DNA from: Callorhinus ursinus
Taxonomy: Eukaryota; Chordata; Mammalia; Carnivora; Otariidae
DNA length: 64,000 nt
Assembly: GCF_003265705.1 (NCBI RefSeq)
Contig: NW_020312788.1
Location: forward strand, 558,001 to 622,000
Direction: 5' to 3'
This document shows positions 13,701 to 28,700 of this stretch, in pieces. Positions within the stretch are counted from its first letter, which is position 1. Each line of letters begins with the position of its first letter. Made by a program: the position numbers and the translations under genes. The notes under the pieces are model-generated. The model did no database searches and had not been told where the DNA came from. It worked only from the letters and a program-made list of their open reading frames with translations.

Positions 13701-16700
13701 ACATTATTTTCTGTCTCCCCCAATAAAATGTTAAGGTCCTTGAGGGCAGAGACCTCATTTTGTTTACTGCCATAACAGTTCCTTGCACATGGCAGACACT
13801 TAATAATTATTTGCTGAACGAATGACATACAGCCTTTTCACTGAAGAGCTCTAAGTACTTCTGTACGATGATGTCATTTACACAGCCCCTAATTCTATTT
13901 CAGAACCTGACACAAATCAATCCAAATTAATCCAGATTCCTTCTACTTCATCCTCCCACTGCCACCAGAGGCATGTTTTTAATAAGACATAATCACACTG
14001 CTTCTTTTCATAGAAGTCTGCTGGCCTCCCAATATTCCTTTTCCCTTCTTCCCTCTGGAAAATTACTTCTCTATGTTGTGTGCAGTGCTGGTGGGACTGT
14101 CCACTGGGGAGGCCTTGTGCAAACCAAGAAATGAACGGTTCATAACCCATAGAGGCCAATCCACCTCTCTTGCCCACGGCTGCAAATCTTGGGAGTGACA
14201 GAAAAAACAGAAATGGCTTGATCCCTTCAGTAGAATCCTAATGAAAACTGCTAATTTCCTTCCTAACTCCCTAGCAGTGTTGAGTCTTGTCCCTTCCCAT
14301 GTCTGATTCTTTAGCTGTTCCTCTGATTATAGGAGCAACTCCACAGCGATAAATTCATGTTTGCTTATGACAGCAACAGTTGGTTTCTACTGTTTGGAAC
14401 CAACGACCCCCCCCAACCACCACCACGGGTACAGTGTTTCACAGTCTCACTGCCCAAGGTGTTTCCAAATTTCCGACCATGGTAAGGCCCTTCACAATCA
14501 GATTCCACTTTAGATTTACATCATGATTGCTTTTATCTCCCGAACTATCTGATACTTTCTGAGAAGACCACACACAGTTATCTCTATGCCTCTCTCCTGC
14601 CAAGGTATCTGTTATTTCTGTGGCTACTACCACCACCAAAAGCTGGGAGAGCAAGCAGTGGCCAACTCCAGCTCTTCCTAATCCAAATCTGATTTTACAC
14701 TGATGCTTCATATTACAAAATTACTTATTCCTTGGCTCACTTTTCGTCCTTTCTACCATCAAATCTGCAATCCTCACTGAACTAGATCTCAGGTGGAGAG
14801 GAAGAAAGATTAAATAATTTAAATTGATCAATGACAGCCTTTCAGAAGGAGGCATTTTAAAATAATGTTTTTATTAGAATTAGTGATGTTCTTTGCAGTT
14901 GGACTTCACCATCAGCAGAATCTCTTCCTTGCACTTTGATTCTGTGTTTACCAAGTACTCTTGTGATACTAATCTGACCTGAGTATTTTCTAACTGGAGA
15001 GGGGAAATGTTTCTATTATAAACTAAAAATCTGCCATTCTAATAAATACAGTAGTTTCTCTACAAATTAAATTTATATGAGGCAGTCCCTCGGAAGTGAG
15101 TCAATTCTGAATGCCTTGAGAAGATCGTATTTCTGTGTGTTTACAAACCTGGACAATGGACAATAACTTGATCAAGAATTGCCCCAGACAGTCCAGATTC
15201 TTGTTTTTTTAATTATTTTATGTTAATCACCATACATAACATCATTAGTTTTTGATGTGGTGATCCACGATCCATTGTCTTCGTGTAACACCCAGTGCTC
15301 CATGCAGTACGTGCCCTCCTTAATACCCATCACCAGGCCAACCCCTCCCCCCACCCCCCTCCCCTCTAGACAGTCCAGATTCTTAAGATGATACCTCTAT
15401 CTGTTTTCTCAAATTGCAACAAGCTAGCATTCTGGTTGCAACATATAGTCAGCTGCAGACTCTCAGGTAGTGTGGGGAAAGGTATTAGGAACAAACAGGG
15501 TCCTTCCCGGCCTGCCTCAACTAAGTCATCCTCTTCCCAACAAATGCTGGAACTTTTACAGAATATTTAGAAAAGTGTCCAAACCCTAGGCTTTCCTATA
15601 ATTATGGCTTATGCTCAAGAATTCCTCAATTAAATAAGGCTTTCAAAATAATGAAAAACTTGTACAATTTAACCAAAAGCTGAAAGACCTTTTAAAGAAG
15701 CAATGTTAAGTCTGCATGCTTTGCTTTGGCTTTTTGAAATTAGGGAACTGACTTGATGAACGGTCCTGGAAAACTGATTTTCTACAGTTTGCTTCTCTGC
15801 TTGGCTTGATAATCCTTCTAAGTTGTTTTTTTTTTTTTTTAGATTTTACTTATTTGTCAGAGAGAGAGAGAGAGAGAGAGAGAGCACAAGCCGGGGGAGT
15901 GGCAGGCAGGGGGAGAAGCAGGCTCCCCACTGAGCAAGGAGCCTGATGCGGGACTAGATCCCAGGACCCCAGGACCATGACCTGAGCCGAAAGCAAACGC
16001 TTAACCGACTGATCCACCTAGGCATCCCTCTAAGTTGCTTTTTATTGTTGTTGCAATTTGTCTAATTTTTGGTTGAAATCAATCTGTCCATTTTTGAAAG
16101 CCAACAGTTTTCACAAAATGCTAAGAAATTTCCCCAACAGCTAGAGAAAGTTACACTTGTATTGTCCCACTGTTGTGGAAGGGAACTGGGAAAATAAAAC
16201 AAACTATTTTATTAAAATAACAAAATAAAACAAGGCTGTTCACTCTTAGATCAGTAAAGAAAAGGACCGTAGTATATATACATACCACACTACCTAAATA
16301 TGTGCTTTAAAAAAATGGATTACTGGTTTCAGTATTCTAGGCTAGCTCTTTCCTTTTCTCAACAGAAGTCTTATAATAAACTAATAACTTGTTTCAAAAT
16401 AAAAGCAATGATGTTTACACTATTTACTGGTAAGCTTAAGCAATCATAACTTAGTCTGAAAAATGACCTTACCTGCCTTCTCCACCCCACGCAGAATTTG
16501 GTGTAATAATCACTTCTCGACAGTTATCAGTGTCTGTATTGTACACATAAAGTTTCAGTGGTTTTGCTTCATGTGTTTCAATAAGGCTGAACAGATCTTC
16601 AGACTGCAAAAACATCACAGGAGAAAAACATTTTTATGTTACTGAACTTTAGAACAGTGGGTCTCAAATCTGGCTATTATCAGAATCACCTGGAAAACTT

Positions 16701-19700
16701 TTTATAAAAAGTACAGATTGTAGGCCCTGCTGCTAGACATAAAATTCATTCCTTAAAACCAATACTCCAAACAAGATTTCAAATATTTTACCTAGCTCCT
16801 ATGTGCAATGCCTTATCTCCAGTTCCCTAAGACCTAGTCAGCAATTTTAATAAAACTCTTCTACACCCGAATTCTATATATTCTGCTTTTACTCTTTATC
16901 ATCTTCTTTTAAACATTTATTTCTTCAGTTGAGAAAGAGCACGAGCCAGCGTGCACATGGGGTGGGAGGGGCAGAGGGAGGGAGAGGGAGAGAATCTCAA
17001 GCAGACTCCCCATGGAGACTGATACAGGGCTCGATCTCATGACCTTGATTGAGTTCATGACCTGAACCAAAATCAAGACTTGGATCTTCAACTGACTGAG
17101 CCACCCAGGTGCCCCTACTCTTCATTATTAAGACCTGGTTATCTGGGCCTCTTATTTTTCTCTCATTTTCGATTTAGCAATGTATACTTCCACTAGCTAA
17201 CAGACAAGGAAAAGGATCTAATATAACTAAGCCAATTTTGTTCCCTTAAAAAGGGGTAGAGAAAATGAAATCAATAACCAAAATGAGCATCTGCTTTAGT
17301 CTTGAGGTATGTTAAGAGACTGGTTTATTTTTAAAGATTTATTTATTTGAGAGAGTGTATACACAAGAGTGGGAGGAGCCAGGAGAGGGAGAGAATCTTC
17401 AAGCAGACTCCCCACTGAGCACAGAGCCCCATTCGGGGCTCCATCCCATGATTCCAAGATCACGATCTGAGCCAAAATCCAAAATCAAGAGCTGGATGCT
17501 GGACTAACTGGGCCACCCAGGTGCTCCTGTTAAGAGATTTCTGTATATCATACACAAAATCTGCGCAAGTGCCACACGGTACGTATTTTTCCTTACAGCT
17601 ATACCTTATAAGACACCTCCTCCCATATGTTCTATTTACACCCTGATGTGTAAGTTATCTGGATTAGCAAAGACCTAAATTTCAACTCTAAATGTGAAAT
17701 GTAAATATACTTCTGAACCTATACATTAATGAGAAAATGTTATAGAACTTTCATTATTTACAAACACACCAATTACCTCATTCATGACTGTATCTGCTCC
17801 AATGATATAATCACTGTGAGGTCTAAGACCTGCCAGTGCCGCAGGAGAATTTGATTCTACTTCCTAGAATAACACAAAAACACACCCCAAAATTAATGTA
17901 TATAAAATAATCTTCCAAACTTACAGTTCATAGTCCTTAATTTTAGTGATTTAAAAAAACCCTTGTATTTTTCTTTTTAAAAGATTTTCTTTTGTTCATT
18001 TGAGAGAGCACAAGCAGGGTAAGGAGGAAAGGGAGCAGCAGACTTGAGCAGTGAGGGGGAGAGGCAGAGGGAAAAGCAGACTCTCCGCTGAGCAGGGAGC
18101 CCGACGCAGGGCTCGATCCCAGGACTCCAGGATCATGACCTGAGCCGAAGGCAGACGCTTAACTGACTGAGCCACCCAGGCACCCCATAAAACCCTTGTA
18201 TTTCTATCTTGTTAGACATGTCAGATATCAAAAACTATGGAAAATATATATCTAAATCACAAGCATAAAAATCACATACTTGATAAAAATTTAAAATATT
18301 ATTTTAGCTATCTGTAGCTATCTGCCTTGACATTTCTCCTTCTAATGGACGAATCACTAGAAAAATAGTTTAGGCATCTATATTTGCTTCTTTTCCTAAA
18401 TTTTTAAAATCTGTTAACCCACAGCAATGAATTCTAATTTTCAGAAACCAAAAATAGCCTAATAATAATAATACCTCTACAATCCAACTTAGATGAAGAC
18501 AAGCACCCTTCTACATCGTTTCGTAAACTATAAGTAACAGCTCACAGTTAATACCTACCAATACATGCCAAACATTTTCATTTGCCCCATCAAAGCTGCA
18601 GAAACGAATGCTCACTCCCAGCAAGCCCTGGCCACCCCACATGTTGCTCGGTGTGACAGACGTCTCTCGCAGCTCCAGTGTTTTACTACTGTAGATCAGC
18701 ATTTTTACAGGCTTTTCAACATTTGCTTTCAGTAGATCCTTAAGAGTGTCATTGTCTTTGTTCTGTGAACACACAGAAATAATTTTTCTTAATAAATAAA
18801 AAAAATGTTAATTAGCTTAAGCATCCTATGGCCCTATGGGAGTAATACTAATAATCAACATAAATAAAACATCCAACAGGTAAAGCTGCCATTAACATTC
18901 AAATGTTCCTTGAAGAATGTCAAAAACTAGGAACAACTCCTATGTTACCAACTTCAGACTTTTTCTAATAGCTGACTATGGATTATGGATTTTGCAACCC
19001 AACATTATTTGAAGTGATCTAGGGCTTTAGTGCTAAAAAACCAAAACACTCCACAAGAAGTCGTATTACTAAGAGAGCTGGTATGACTTTGATTTTAAAA
19101 TCTAAAACATCTGCTGAGGTTGTAGTTTAATTTTGGACAGCACTCCTAAATATACACCTTGTTTATTTATTAGGAACTGGGAGGAAAGAAAAATGGAAGC
19201 AGCACGTTAAATATTTCATTACATAAATGAGTAAAGGCCATTATGCAGGAGATGCTGATAAATAACGAAGACTTAAAACTGCTGTAAAAAAACAAAACAA
19301 AAACCAAGTAGCCACTGTCATAAGAATTTCCTTTGCTGAAATTATAATTCTTTTCCTTCAAGACTTTACTACAAGTAAACTGAAGCAACTTATAAAAGGT
19401 GGTTTTAAGTCTGTACTTTTGGAACATACCTCTCTATTTGGTTCTAAAAACATTATTTATATATCATGAAATTAAGCTCCAAGCAAACTGATATGTTATT
19501 TGAGGAGTCTTTACTAATCCAAGCATACAAAGGTCTGAAATCATTGAAAAGGCAAACTTTTTCATCTTATTTCTACTAAAAATAATTAAATATTCAACAT
19601 ATAAAAGTCTCCTAATAAAAATATTAGGAGTTATTTTATTCTAAAATAATCACTGAAGGATGAGGTATAGGATTCTATATTTGACATTTTCATGTTTCCT

Positions 19701-22700
19701 TACATAATTTTTATAAACTGGTATCATATTCCATATAATGTTTATAACTAATAAATACCCACCCCAGATAATCTGAAAAATTCCATTTTTAAAAGATTAC
19801 AAAGTATTATAGTCGAAACTACAAAAAGCTTAACTTACTAATCTCGAACCATTAATAGAAACAATAAAATCAAAGAATGGCTCCAGTCCAGCTCTATGTC
19901 CTGGGGAATTTTCCTGTACCTGTAAAAACAAAAATGCCAAGAATGTAAAATACAAAGCTTAATTAAAAATTGTAAGCTAAATTTTAATACCTGTTTTCAG
20001 CAAAAACAGACTAATTTCACTGATAAGGAAATATAGGTAAAACATTTCTCTTCATCTCTCCCAGATAATGCCCTCCACCTCCCTAAATTCTACCCATTCT
20101 TTAAATTCATCCCATATAGGAGGTCCTCTACGGTTCTATCTCACACCACCTACTTTTGGGGGGCAGGGGCAACCTTCCCAGGATATAGCACATGACATAA
20201 CAGACAATCATCACAAATGAGTGAAAAATTCAAATTAATTTAGCAAGCATTTATTCCACTACTACTACTAGTAAGGCACCATTCAATTACAAAACTAATA
20301 GGAACATAGCTGCTGACGTCAAGATATTCATAAGCTATTAAGGAAAAGATAAGAAGAGGAAGGGAAGACACACAGCCCTCTAATAAACTGTAATACAAGA
20401 CCAACGAGTTTAAGGGCTATAATGGAGGTACAGAGTTCTAAGGAGAAAATTAATTCTGATTGAAGCAGCTTCACAGAAAAAAAAAAGACATCTGAACTGT
20501 GTTTTAAGTCGAGGGTTTTAAAGGTGAGGATGGATAAGGGGATAAGAAAGGACATCTGAAAACTGAAATAATGAGTAAAAATCCAAGAGTCTGAAAACAT
20601 GAGGTTAACACAGTATAGCTAGACAAGAGGATGGTGTGAGATAGAAATACTGAATTACAGATTTTGAAAATCAGAAAACCTACAATCCAGGGGATCTTTA
20701 AACTGAAGTCTGTGTGGATGGCTTCAGGGGAACACTGCAGCTCCTGAAATTATATGCAACATTTTGCATGAATCAGCAGTTTTCTGGGTATAAATATTGA
20801 CAGCTTTCATTAAATTCTCAAAGGGTTTCTCCAAATAAAGTGCTAAAACCACAGATTTTGTGCAGTTCTTTTATTTACGGGTGAAGAAACCATCCCATGA
20901 CTTGCCTGTGGTCCTGCTGGCTCATGATAGAGGTTAAACTCAGAAGTGTATCTTACAGGGGCGCCTGGGTGGCTCAGTTGGTTGGGCGACTGCCTTCGGC
21001 TCAGGTCATGATCCTGGAGTCCCGGGATCGAGTCCCACATCGGGCTCCCCGCTCAGCGGGGAGTCTGCTTCTCCCTCTGACCCTCTTCCCTCTCATGCTC
21101 TCTGTCTCTCATTCTCTCTCTCTCAAATAAATAAATAAAATCTTAAAAAAAAAAAAAAAGAAGTGTATCTTACATCTGCTGGAAAGAAAGCATGGAGCCA
21201 GACTTAGAGGGGACTTTAAATGGAAGACTAAGATTACTTAGATTCTCACAACTCAAATGTTTAGCATCCCAAATTTGAAATGGACTAAAATTAACTATTA
21301 AATTTTCTAAATTTACAGTAATAAAAATATTAGGACCTATTAATAGTAATATGACAGAACAGCAAAAAGTTTATACAATACACTTTGCATTTTCTCTAAA
21401 ATATTTTCATGTTTTAAGGACTTTTTGTTCTCACATTATTTTATACTGTCAAAACTATCCTATGAAAACCAGGTTTGCCTTGATATTTATTTTCAGGCTG
21501 ATGATCTATAACAGTCCTAATAGTTCTAATAGTTCTGAAGTTACGTAAATGATACACACATTCATCCATACATAAATCTGTAGCTATCTACACAGTAACA
21601 AATCATTTTAATGCTTTCAAAATGAAACCCATATTGTTTCCAGAATCTGTCCTTCTAATACCAAACTTCTTGGACTAATGATACTTAAGCTTGGATTAAT
21701 AATACATTATTTCTTGGACTAAGGCTACCTTTTATTTATTTAAAACCAAATTACACTATCATTACTTCTGAAGAAGCAAAACTAGATCTTCATTTGTTAC
21801 AGTAAGAAAGAGCTGTCCATCATAAAGATGGTTCAATGCTTAACTTACTAAAACTGTTTAATCTTGCTTTACATAAATTCTCCTGCAAATTTGGGACTAC
21901 ATCACTTTTGTAAATTAAATTAAATTTTGTAAATTAAACAAGTTAAATATCAAAGGGATTTATTATTTAGCTCTAATGAAAATAATCAGCACATGCTTGT
22001 TTAGTTTCTTTATACCGTTTTCTTAAATGGGGGATATTTTATATTCCATGTATTACCAAGCAAAACGTCTAGAACGCAAAGTGGCAGGCAGATTTCTCCT
22101 CAAAAGGCAACTCTGAAAGGGAAAAGGTGGCTGGCTGGAGCTATTATGAGAAGAAAAGTGAGGTCAAGTCACTGCTAGCTGGGGTGTGAAATGCCTATTA
22201 GGTGCCTAGCAATTAGGTGTGAAATGCCTTGGGTATGAAAAGAGGATAATTACCAGAGATCCATGGAGGCCCCCACCATGGAGTTTCTCATTTAGTAAGG
22301 TCCTTATCTAATCATCTAACTCTGAATATTTCCAAGTGACCATTTTTTCTAGAAACCAACCAGTCCATTTGATCAGTTTCAGAATTTTCCAGTGAGGCTG
22401 CCAAAAGTTTATCTTTTAGTTAAAAAGGGCCAAAGACAGTACTTTTGTAATGTTACCACCAACTGAGAAAGTTGATCCCACATACTGATGCTTATCATGA
22501 TAGCCACCCTCCGAGTATAAAGTTTTACCACTATTTGTTTAAAATGGAAAGTTTCCAATACCATTAGAAGTATTCTTCCCCATAACTCAAAAGAGATTCA
22601 ACAGCCAAATATGAATTCTAAAAATAATAAGCTTAAATAATCCTTTCTCTAACTTTATTTTTCTATTTGCATTTGCTACAAACATGGATCTCCTCTAATG

Positions 22701-25700
22701 GACCTTGAAATTAATTTCCTTCCTAAATTATTTACATCATTTGTACCAGCATTATTCTGGCAACTATGTATCTTAATTACCAATAGAAAGCCAGCAGAGG
22801 GAGCCCTAGAAAACGTTCTCTTTGACTCTAATATACTTAAAGGAAACTTCCTACATTTCACAGCATGGAAAATAGTATCTACAACACAGCAAATTAAACA
22901 TCCACACAGGTAAGTTTCTCTGGCAATATTATCCACTGACAAGAATCTCTTAGGCATCCAATCTTTCAAGCATATTATTACTTCAATTCTTTCTGTCCAC
23001 TCTAATATCTAGTATCTTTCAATTGTTGATTCACTGCCAGCTTCCTTCAAACCACCTTAAATTAAAAACAAAACAAAACAAACTCATGTATCTACCTACC
23101 TACCTACCTGGTCATCCAGCATTTATTACTGGGCCAAATATTACAGCAATTTAAGATGAACAGGTTAAATTGGAAAGTTTAATAGTTAAGATTTTACAAG
23201 ATTTTGAAAAAATGCACAATGAAAAGATAATAGAATTCTAGAGCCAGACTGATTTGGTTTTGAGGCATGATTTTACCTACTTATTACCTGTGTGAGCGTG
23301 GGAAAGTGTATTTATCTTTCTGGGCCTCAGATTTTTCATTTTCAAGTAAAGGGTAATGTCATCTACTTTACAAGAATACCACAGAGATTGAATGAGATCA
23401 TGAAACGCTGAGCTGACATTATAAAACGCCGAGCTATAAGACTCTGACATATGATAGGAGTGTTACAAATCTTTTTTTTTTTTTTTTTTTATGGTGTACC
23501 TGGCATGTTTGATGCTTGGAAGAAATCTTTTTTTTTTAAGTTTATTTATTTAAGTAATCTCTACACCAACATGGGGCTGGAACTCAGGATCCCAAGATCA
23601 AGAGTCGCCTGCTCTTTTGACCGAACCAGCCAGGCGCCCCAGGAGTCCTACAAATCTTAAACTCCTCTTCCTAACTCCATCATCACCACCTGAGGGCAAA
23701 TCTTTATAACCAACAAAAAGGAAAGAAAAAGACATAAAATATTAACTAGCAAGAGAGAAACCATCTTTTTAAAATGTGTCTCTTAAAAATCAATTCCAGA
23801 TGAAGAGATTTGAAGATCAAACAATAAAACAAAAAATAAAACCATAAAGGTAAAATGACAGAGCCTTTAGAGAAATACATAAGAGAATATCTTTGAGATT
23901 TTCAAATATGAAAAGACTTCTTAAACTGGATACAAAAAGCACTAACCATAAGCTAAAAAAATTTATAAACTAAACAATACTAAAATTACAAACTTCTCAT
24001 CAAAAGACACAATTAAGACACTGAAAAGATATAATACACATCCAACAAAGGAACTGTATTCAGAACAGATTTAGAACTACTGCAAATCATTAAGAAAGAG
24101 ACAGTAAAACCACAATGAGATAGGACTTCACATCCACAAGGTTGGCTAAAATAAAGACAACAACAAGGGTTGGAAACAAACCCTCATATATTAATGGTGG
24201 GAATGTAAAATGGTGCAGTCACTGTGGAAACAGTTTGGCAGATCCTCAAATGTTAACAAGTTATCGTATGACCCAGCAATTCTATTCCTAGATATATAAA
24301 CAAGAGAAATGAAAGCATGTCCATATAAAAACCTGTACACAAATTTCATAGTTGCGTGATTCATAGGAGCCAGAAAGTAGAAACGACCCAAATGTCCCTT
24401 AACTGATGAATGAACAAAATGTGGTACACTCATAAAATGAAATATTATTTGGCAATAAAAAGGAATGAAGTATTCATGTTACAACATGAATGAACCCTGA
24501 AAACATTATGCTAAATCATGAAGACCACAGATTGTATGATTCCATTTATATGAAACGTCCAGAAAAGGCAAATCCACAGAAACAGAAAGTAGATCAGTGG
24601 TTGTCAGGGGCTAGGGGTAGGAGGAATGGGAAATAGCTGCTGATGGGTACAGTGTTTCTTTCTGGGGGTAAAAAAAGCTTCTGGAATTAGCTACTGATGA
24701 TGATTGCATAATTGTGAATATACTAAAAAAACAGTGAACTATATTTAAAAGGTTGAATTTAATGATAGGTAAATTTTATCTCAATGAAGCTACTAAAAAA
24801 AAAAAAAAAAACCAACACATAACCTAATGGGGAAATGGGGAAAGATTTTAGTTGATCCTAAGAAAAAAGGATACTGATGTGGCCAATAAATATGAAAACA
24901 TGCTCAACTTCAATAGTCATCAAAAAAATGCAAATTAAAACTACAATGTGATACCACTACACACCTACCAAAATGGCCAAAATGAAAAAGATGGAAAATA
25001 CTAAGTGTTAGTGACAATAAAGAACAATCAGAAACCTCAATTACTGCTGGTGAGAATATAATGAGCAAACTATTTGGCAGTATCTGTTAATATTGAAATA
25101 TCTGACCGAATATTGCACTCTTCAGTATACCCAAGAAAAATACATGGGTACATATATGTCCTCCAACACAGTTAATGTTCACAGCAGCACTACCTGTACT
25201 AGCCCTGAACTAAAAACTACACAATGCCCACAAACAGCAGAATACATAAATAAATCCTGGTATATTCTCTCAATGGCATAAAATATATTAATAAAATGAG
25301 AGACCTACAATACACAACATTTCATAAGCAGTATTTGAGCAAAAGAGGCCAGACACATATGAGTACATATGATTCCATTTATATAAAGCTAAGAACAGGT
25401 CAAATTAATCTATGCTGTTAGAAATCAGGACAGTATACACTCTGGAGGGTTGGTGGGTAGTCTGTGTGCCTGGAAAGGGATGGATGTTGGTTACAAGAGA
25501 ATGTTGTTTGTGAAAATTCATCAGGCTGTACACTTACATGCACTTAAAAAGCTTTAACATATATTCCCTCTATCCAAAAAGCAGAAATGAAATTATTACA
25601 ACTAAGAACATACCCAGTATTTCACCTTACAAAGAACAGAGTTTGAAAGCCAGCAACTGAATCTAAAAGAACTCTGAGTAGTTAGTGCAAAGGCCACAAA

Positions 25701-28700
25701 GTAACTTACTCTAATGCCCATTCTTCTTCAGAGTATTTCAGGATCACTCTTTTTTTTTTTAAACTCAATTAACATATAATGTATTATTAGTTTCACATAT
25801 AAAGTCCAGTGATTCATCAGTCTTATAGAATATCCAATGCTCATTACATCACATGCCCTCCTTACAGTCCATCACCGTTACCCCATCCCCCCTTCCCCTC
25901 CAGCAGCCCTGTTTGTTTCCTATGCTTAAGTCTTTTTTTATATATATATTTTATTATGTTAATCACCATACATTACATCATTAGTTTTTTTTTATTTATT
26001 TGACAGAGAGAAAGACAGCCAGAGAGGGAACACAAGCAGGGGGAGTGGGAGAGGGAGAAGCAGGCTTCCCGCGGAGCAGGGAGCCTGATGTGGGGCTCAA
26101 TACCAGGACACTGGGATCATGATCTGAGCCAAAGGCAGAAGCTTAACGAATGAGCCACCCAGGCGCCCCATCAAATTCGTTTTTGATGTAGTGTTCCATG
26201 ATTCATTGTTTGCATATAACACCCAGTGCTCCATGCAGAACGTGATACCCATCACCAGGCTAACCCCTCTTCCCACCCCCCTCCCCTCTAGAACCCTCAG
26301 TTTGTTTTTCAGTCCATAGTCTCTCATGGTTCACCTCCCCCTCCGATTCCCCCCCCTTCATTCTTCCCCTCCTGCTATCTTTTTTTTTTTTTAAACATAT
26401 AATGTATTATTTGCTTCAGAGGTACAGATCTGTGATTCAACAGTCTTGCACGCTTCACAGTGCTCACCATAGCACATACCCTCCCCAATGTCTCTTAATG
26501 ATTTGTCTCCCTCTCTGGTTTTGTCTTGTTTTATTTTTTCCTCTCTTCCCCTATGATCCTGTTTTGTTTCTTAGACTCCATATATCAGTGAGATCATACG
26601 ATAATCCTTTCTCTGATTGACTTATTTTGCTTAGCATCATACCCTCTAGTTCCATCCACAGTGCTGAATGGCAAGATTTCATTTTTTTTCTTGATGGCTG
26701 AGTAATATTCCATCTTCTTTATCCATTCATCTGTCTATGGACATTGCTACCATAAACACTGGGGTGCAGGTTCCCCCTCAGATCACTACATTTCTTTCTC
26801 TGGGGCAGATACCCAGTAGTGTAATTGCTGGGTCGTAGGGTAGCTCTATTTTCAACTTTTGGAGGCACCTCCATACTGTTTTCCAGAGTGGCTGCACCAG
26901 CTTGCATTCCTACCAACAGTGTTCCCTTGAAATTTCCTGACTTGTTAATTTTAGTCATTCTGACGGTATGAGGTGGTATCTCATTGTTTTTTTTTTTCCA
27001 GAGAGAGAGACACAGCAAGAGGGAACACAAGCTGGGGGAGTGGGAGAGGGAGAACAGGCTTCCCATGGAGTGGGGGGAGCCCGATGCGGGGCTCGATCCC
27101 AGGACCCTGGGATCATGACTGAGCCGAAGGCAGATGCTTAACCACTGAGCCACCCAGGCGCCCCTCTCATTGTGGTTTTGATTTGCATTTCCCTGATGAG
27201 TGATGTTGAGCACTTTTTCATGTGTCTGTCAGCCATTTGGATGTCTTCTTTGGAGAAATGTCTCTTCATGGCTTCTGCCCATTTCCTGACTGGATTATTT
27301 GTTCTCTGGGTGTTGAGTTTGATAAGCTCTTTATAGATACTGGATACTAGCCCTTTATCTGCAAAGACATTTGCAAATATCTTCTTCCATTCTGTCGGTT
27401 GTCTTTTGGTTTGTTGACTGTTTCTATGCTGTGCAAAATCTTGATGAAGTCCCAATAGTTCATTTTTGTCTTTGCTACCCTTGCCTTTTGAAGACCTGTC
27501 TAGCAATATGTTGTTGCAGCCAAGGTCGAAGAGGTTGCTGCCTCTGTTATCCTCTAGGATTTTGATGGATTCCTGTCTCACATTTTAAGTCTATTTTTGT
27601 GTATGGTTTAAGAAAATGGTCGTTTCATTCTTCTGCATGTGTCTGTCCAATTTTCCCAACACCATTTGTTGAAGAGGCTGTCTTTTTTCCATTGGATATT
27701 CTTTCCTGCTTTGTCAAAGATCAGTTGACCATAGAGTTGAGGGTCCATTTCTGGGCTGTCTACTCTGTTCCACTGATCTATGTGTCTGTTTTTGTGCCAG
27801 TACCATACTGTCTTGATGATCACAGCTTTGTAATAGAGCTTGAAGTCCTGAATTGTGATGCCACCAGTTTTGGTTTTCTTTTTCAACATTCCTTTGGCTA
27901 TTTGGGTCTTTTCTGGTTCCATACAAATTTTAGGATTATTTTTTCCAGCTGAAAAAAGCTGATGGTATTTTGATAGGGATTGCACTGAATGTGTGGATTG
28001 CTCTAGGTAACACAGACATTTTAACAATATTTGTTCTTCCAATCCATGAGCATGGAACACTTTTCCATTTCTTTGTGTCTTCCTCAATTTCTTTCATGAG
28101 TGTTCTATAGTTTTCTAAGTACAGATCCTCTGCCTCTTGGGTTAGGTTTATTCCTAGGTATCGCATGGTTTCGGGTGCAATTGTAAATGGGATCGACTCC
28201 TTAATTTATCTTTCTTCTGTCTCATTGTTACTGTATAGAAATGCAACTGATTTCTGTGCATTGATTTTTATGTCCTCCACTTGCTGAATTCGTGTATGAG
28301 TTCTAGCAATTTTGGGGTGGAGTCTTTGGGTTTTCCACAGAGTATCACGTCATCTGCAAAGAGAGTTTGACTTCTTTGCTGATTTGGAAGCCTTTTATTT
28401 CTTTTTGTTGTCTGATTGCTGAGGCTAGGACTTCTAGTACTATGTTGAACAGCAGTGCTGAGAGTGGACATCCCTGCCTTGTTCCTGACCTTAGGGGAAA
28501 AGTTCTGTTTTTCCCCACTGAAAATGATATTCATGTGGCCTTTTCATATATGGCTTTTATGATATTTAGGTATGTTCTCTCTATCCCTACACTGTGAAGA
28601 GTTTTAGTCAAAAAAGGATGCTGTCCTTTGTCAAATGCTTTTTTTGCATCACTTTTATTTATGTAGTGTATCACACTGATTTGCAGATGTTGAACCACCC

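Noticed and set aside
25747..26385. Several separate small L1 insertions in a row
   Set aside because: The outer 16-bp duplication spans the entire block, and the same junction recurs at 49240; a compound 3'UTR is simpler.
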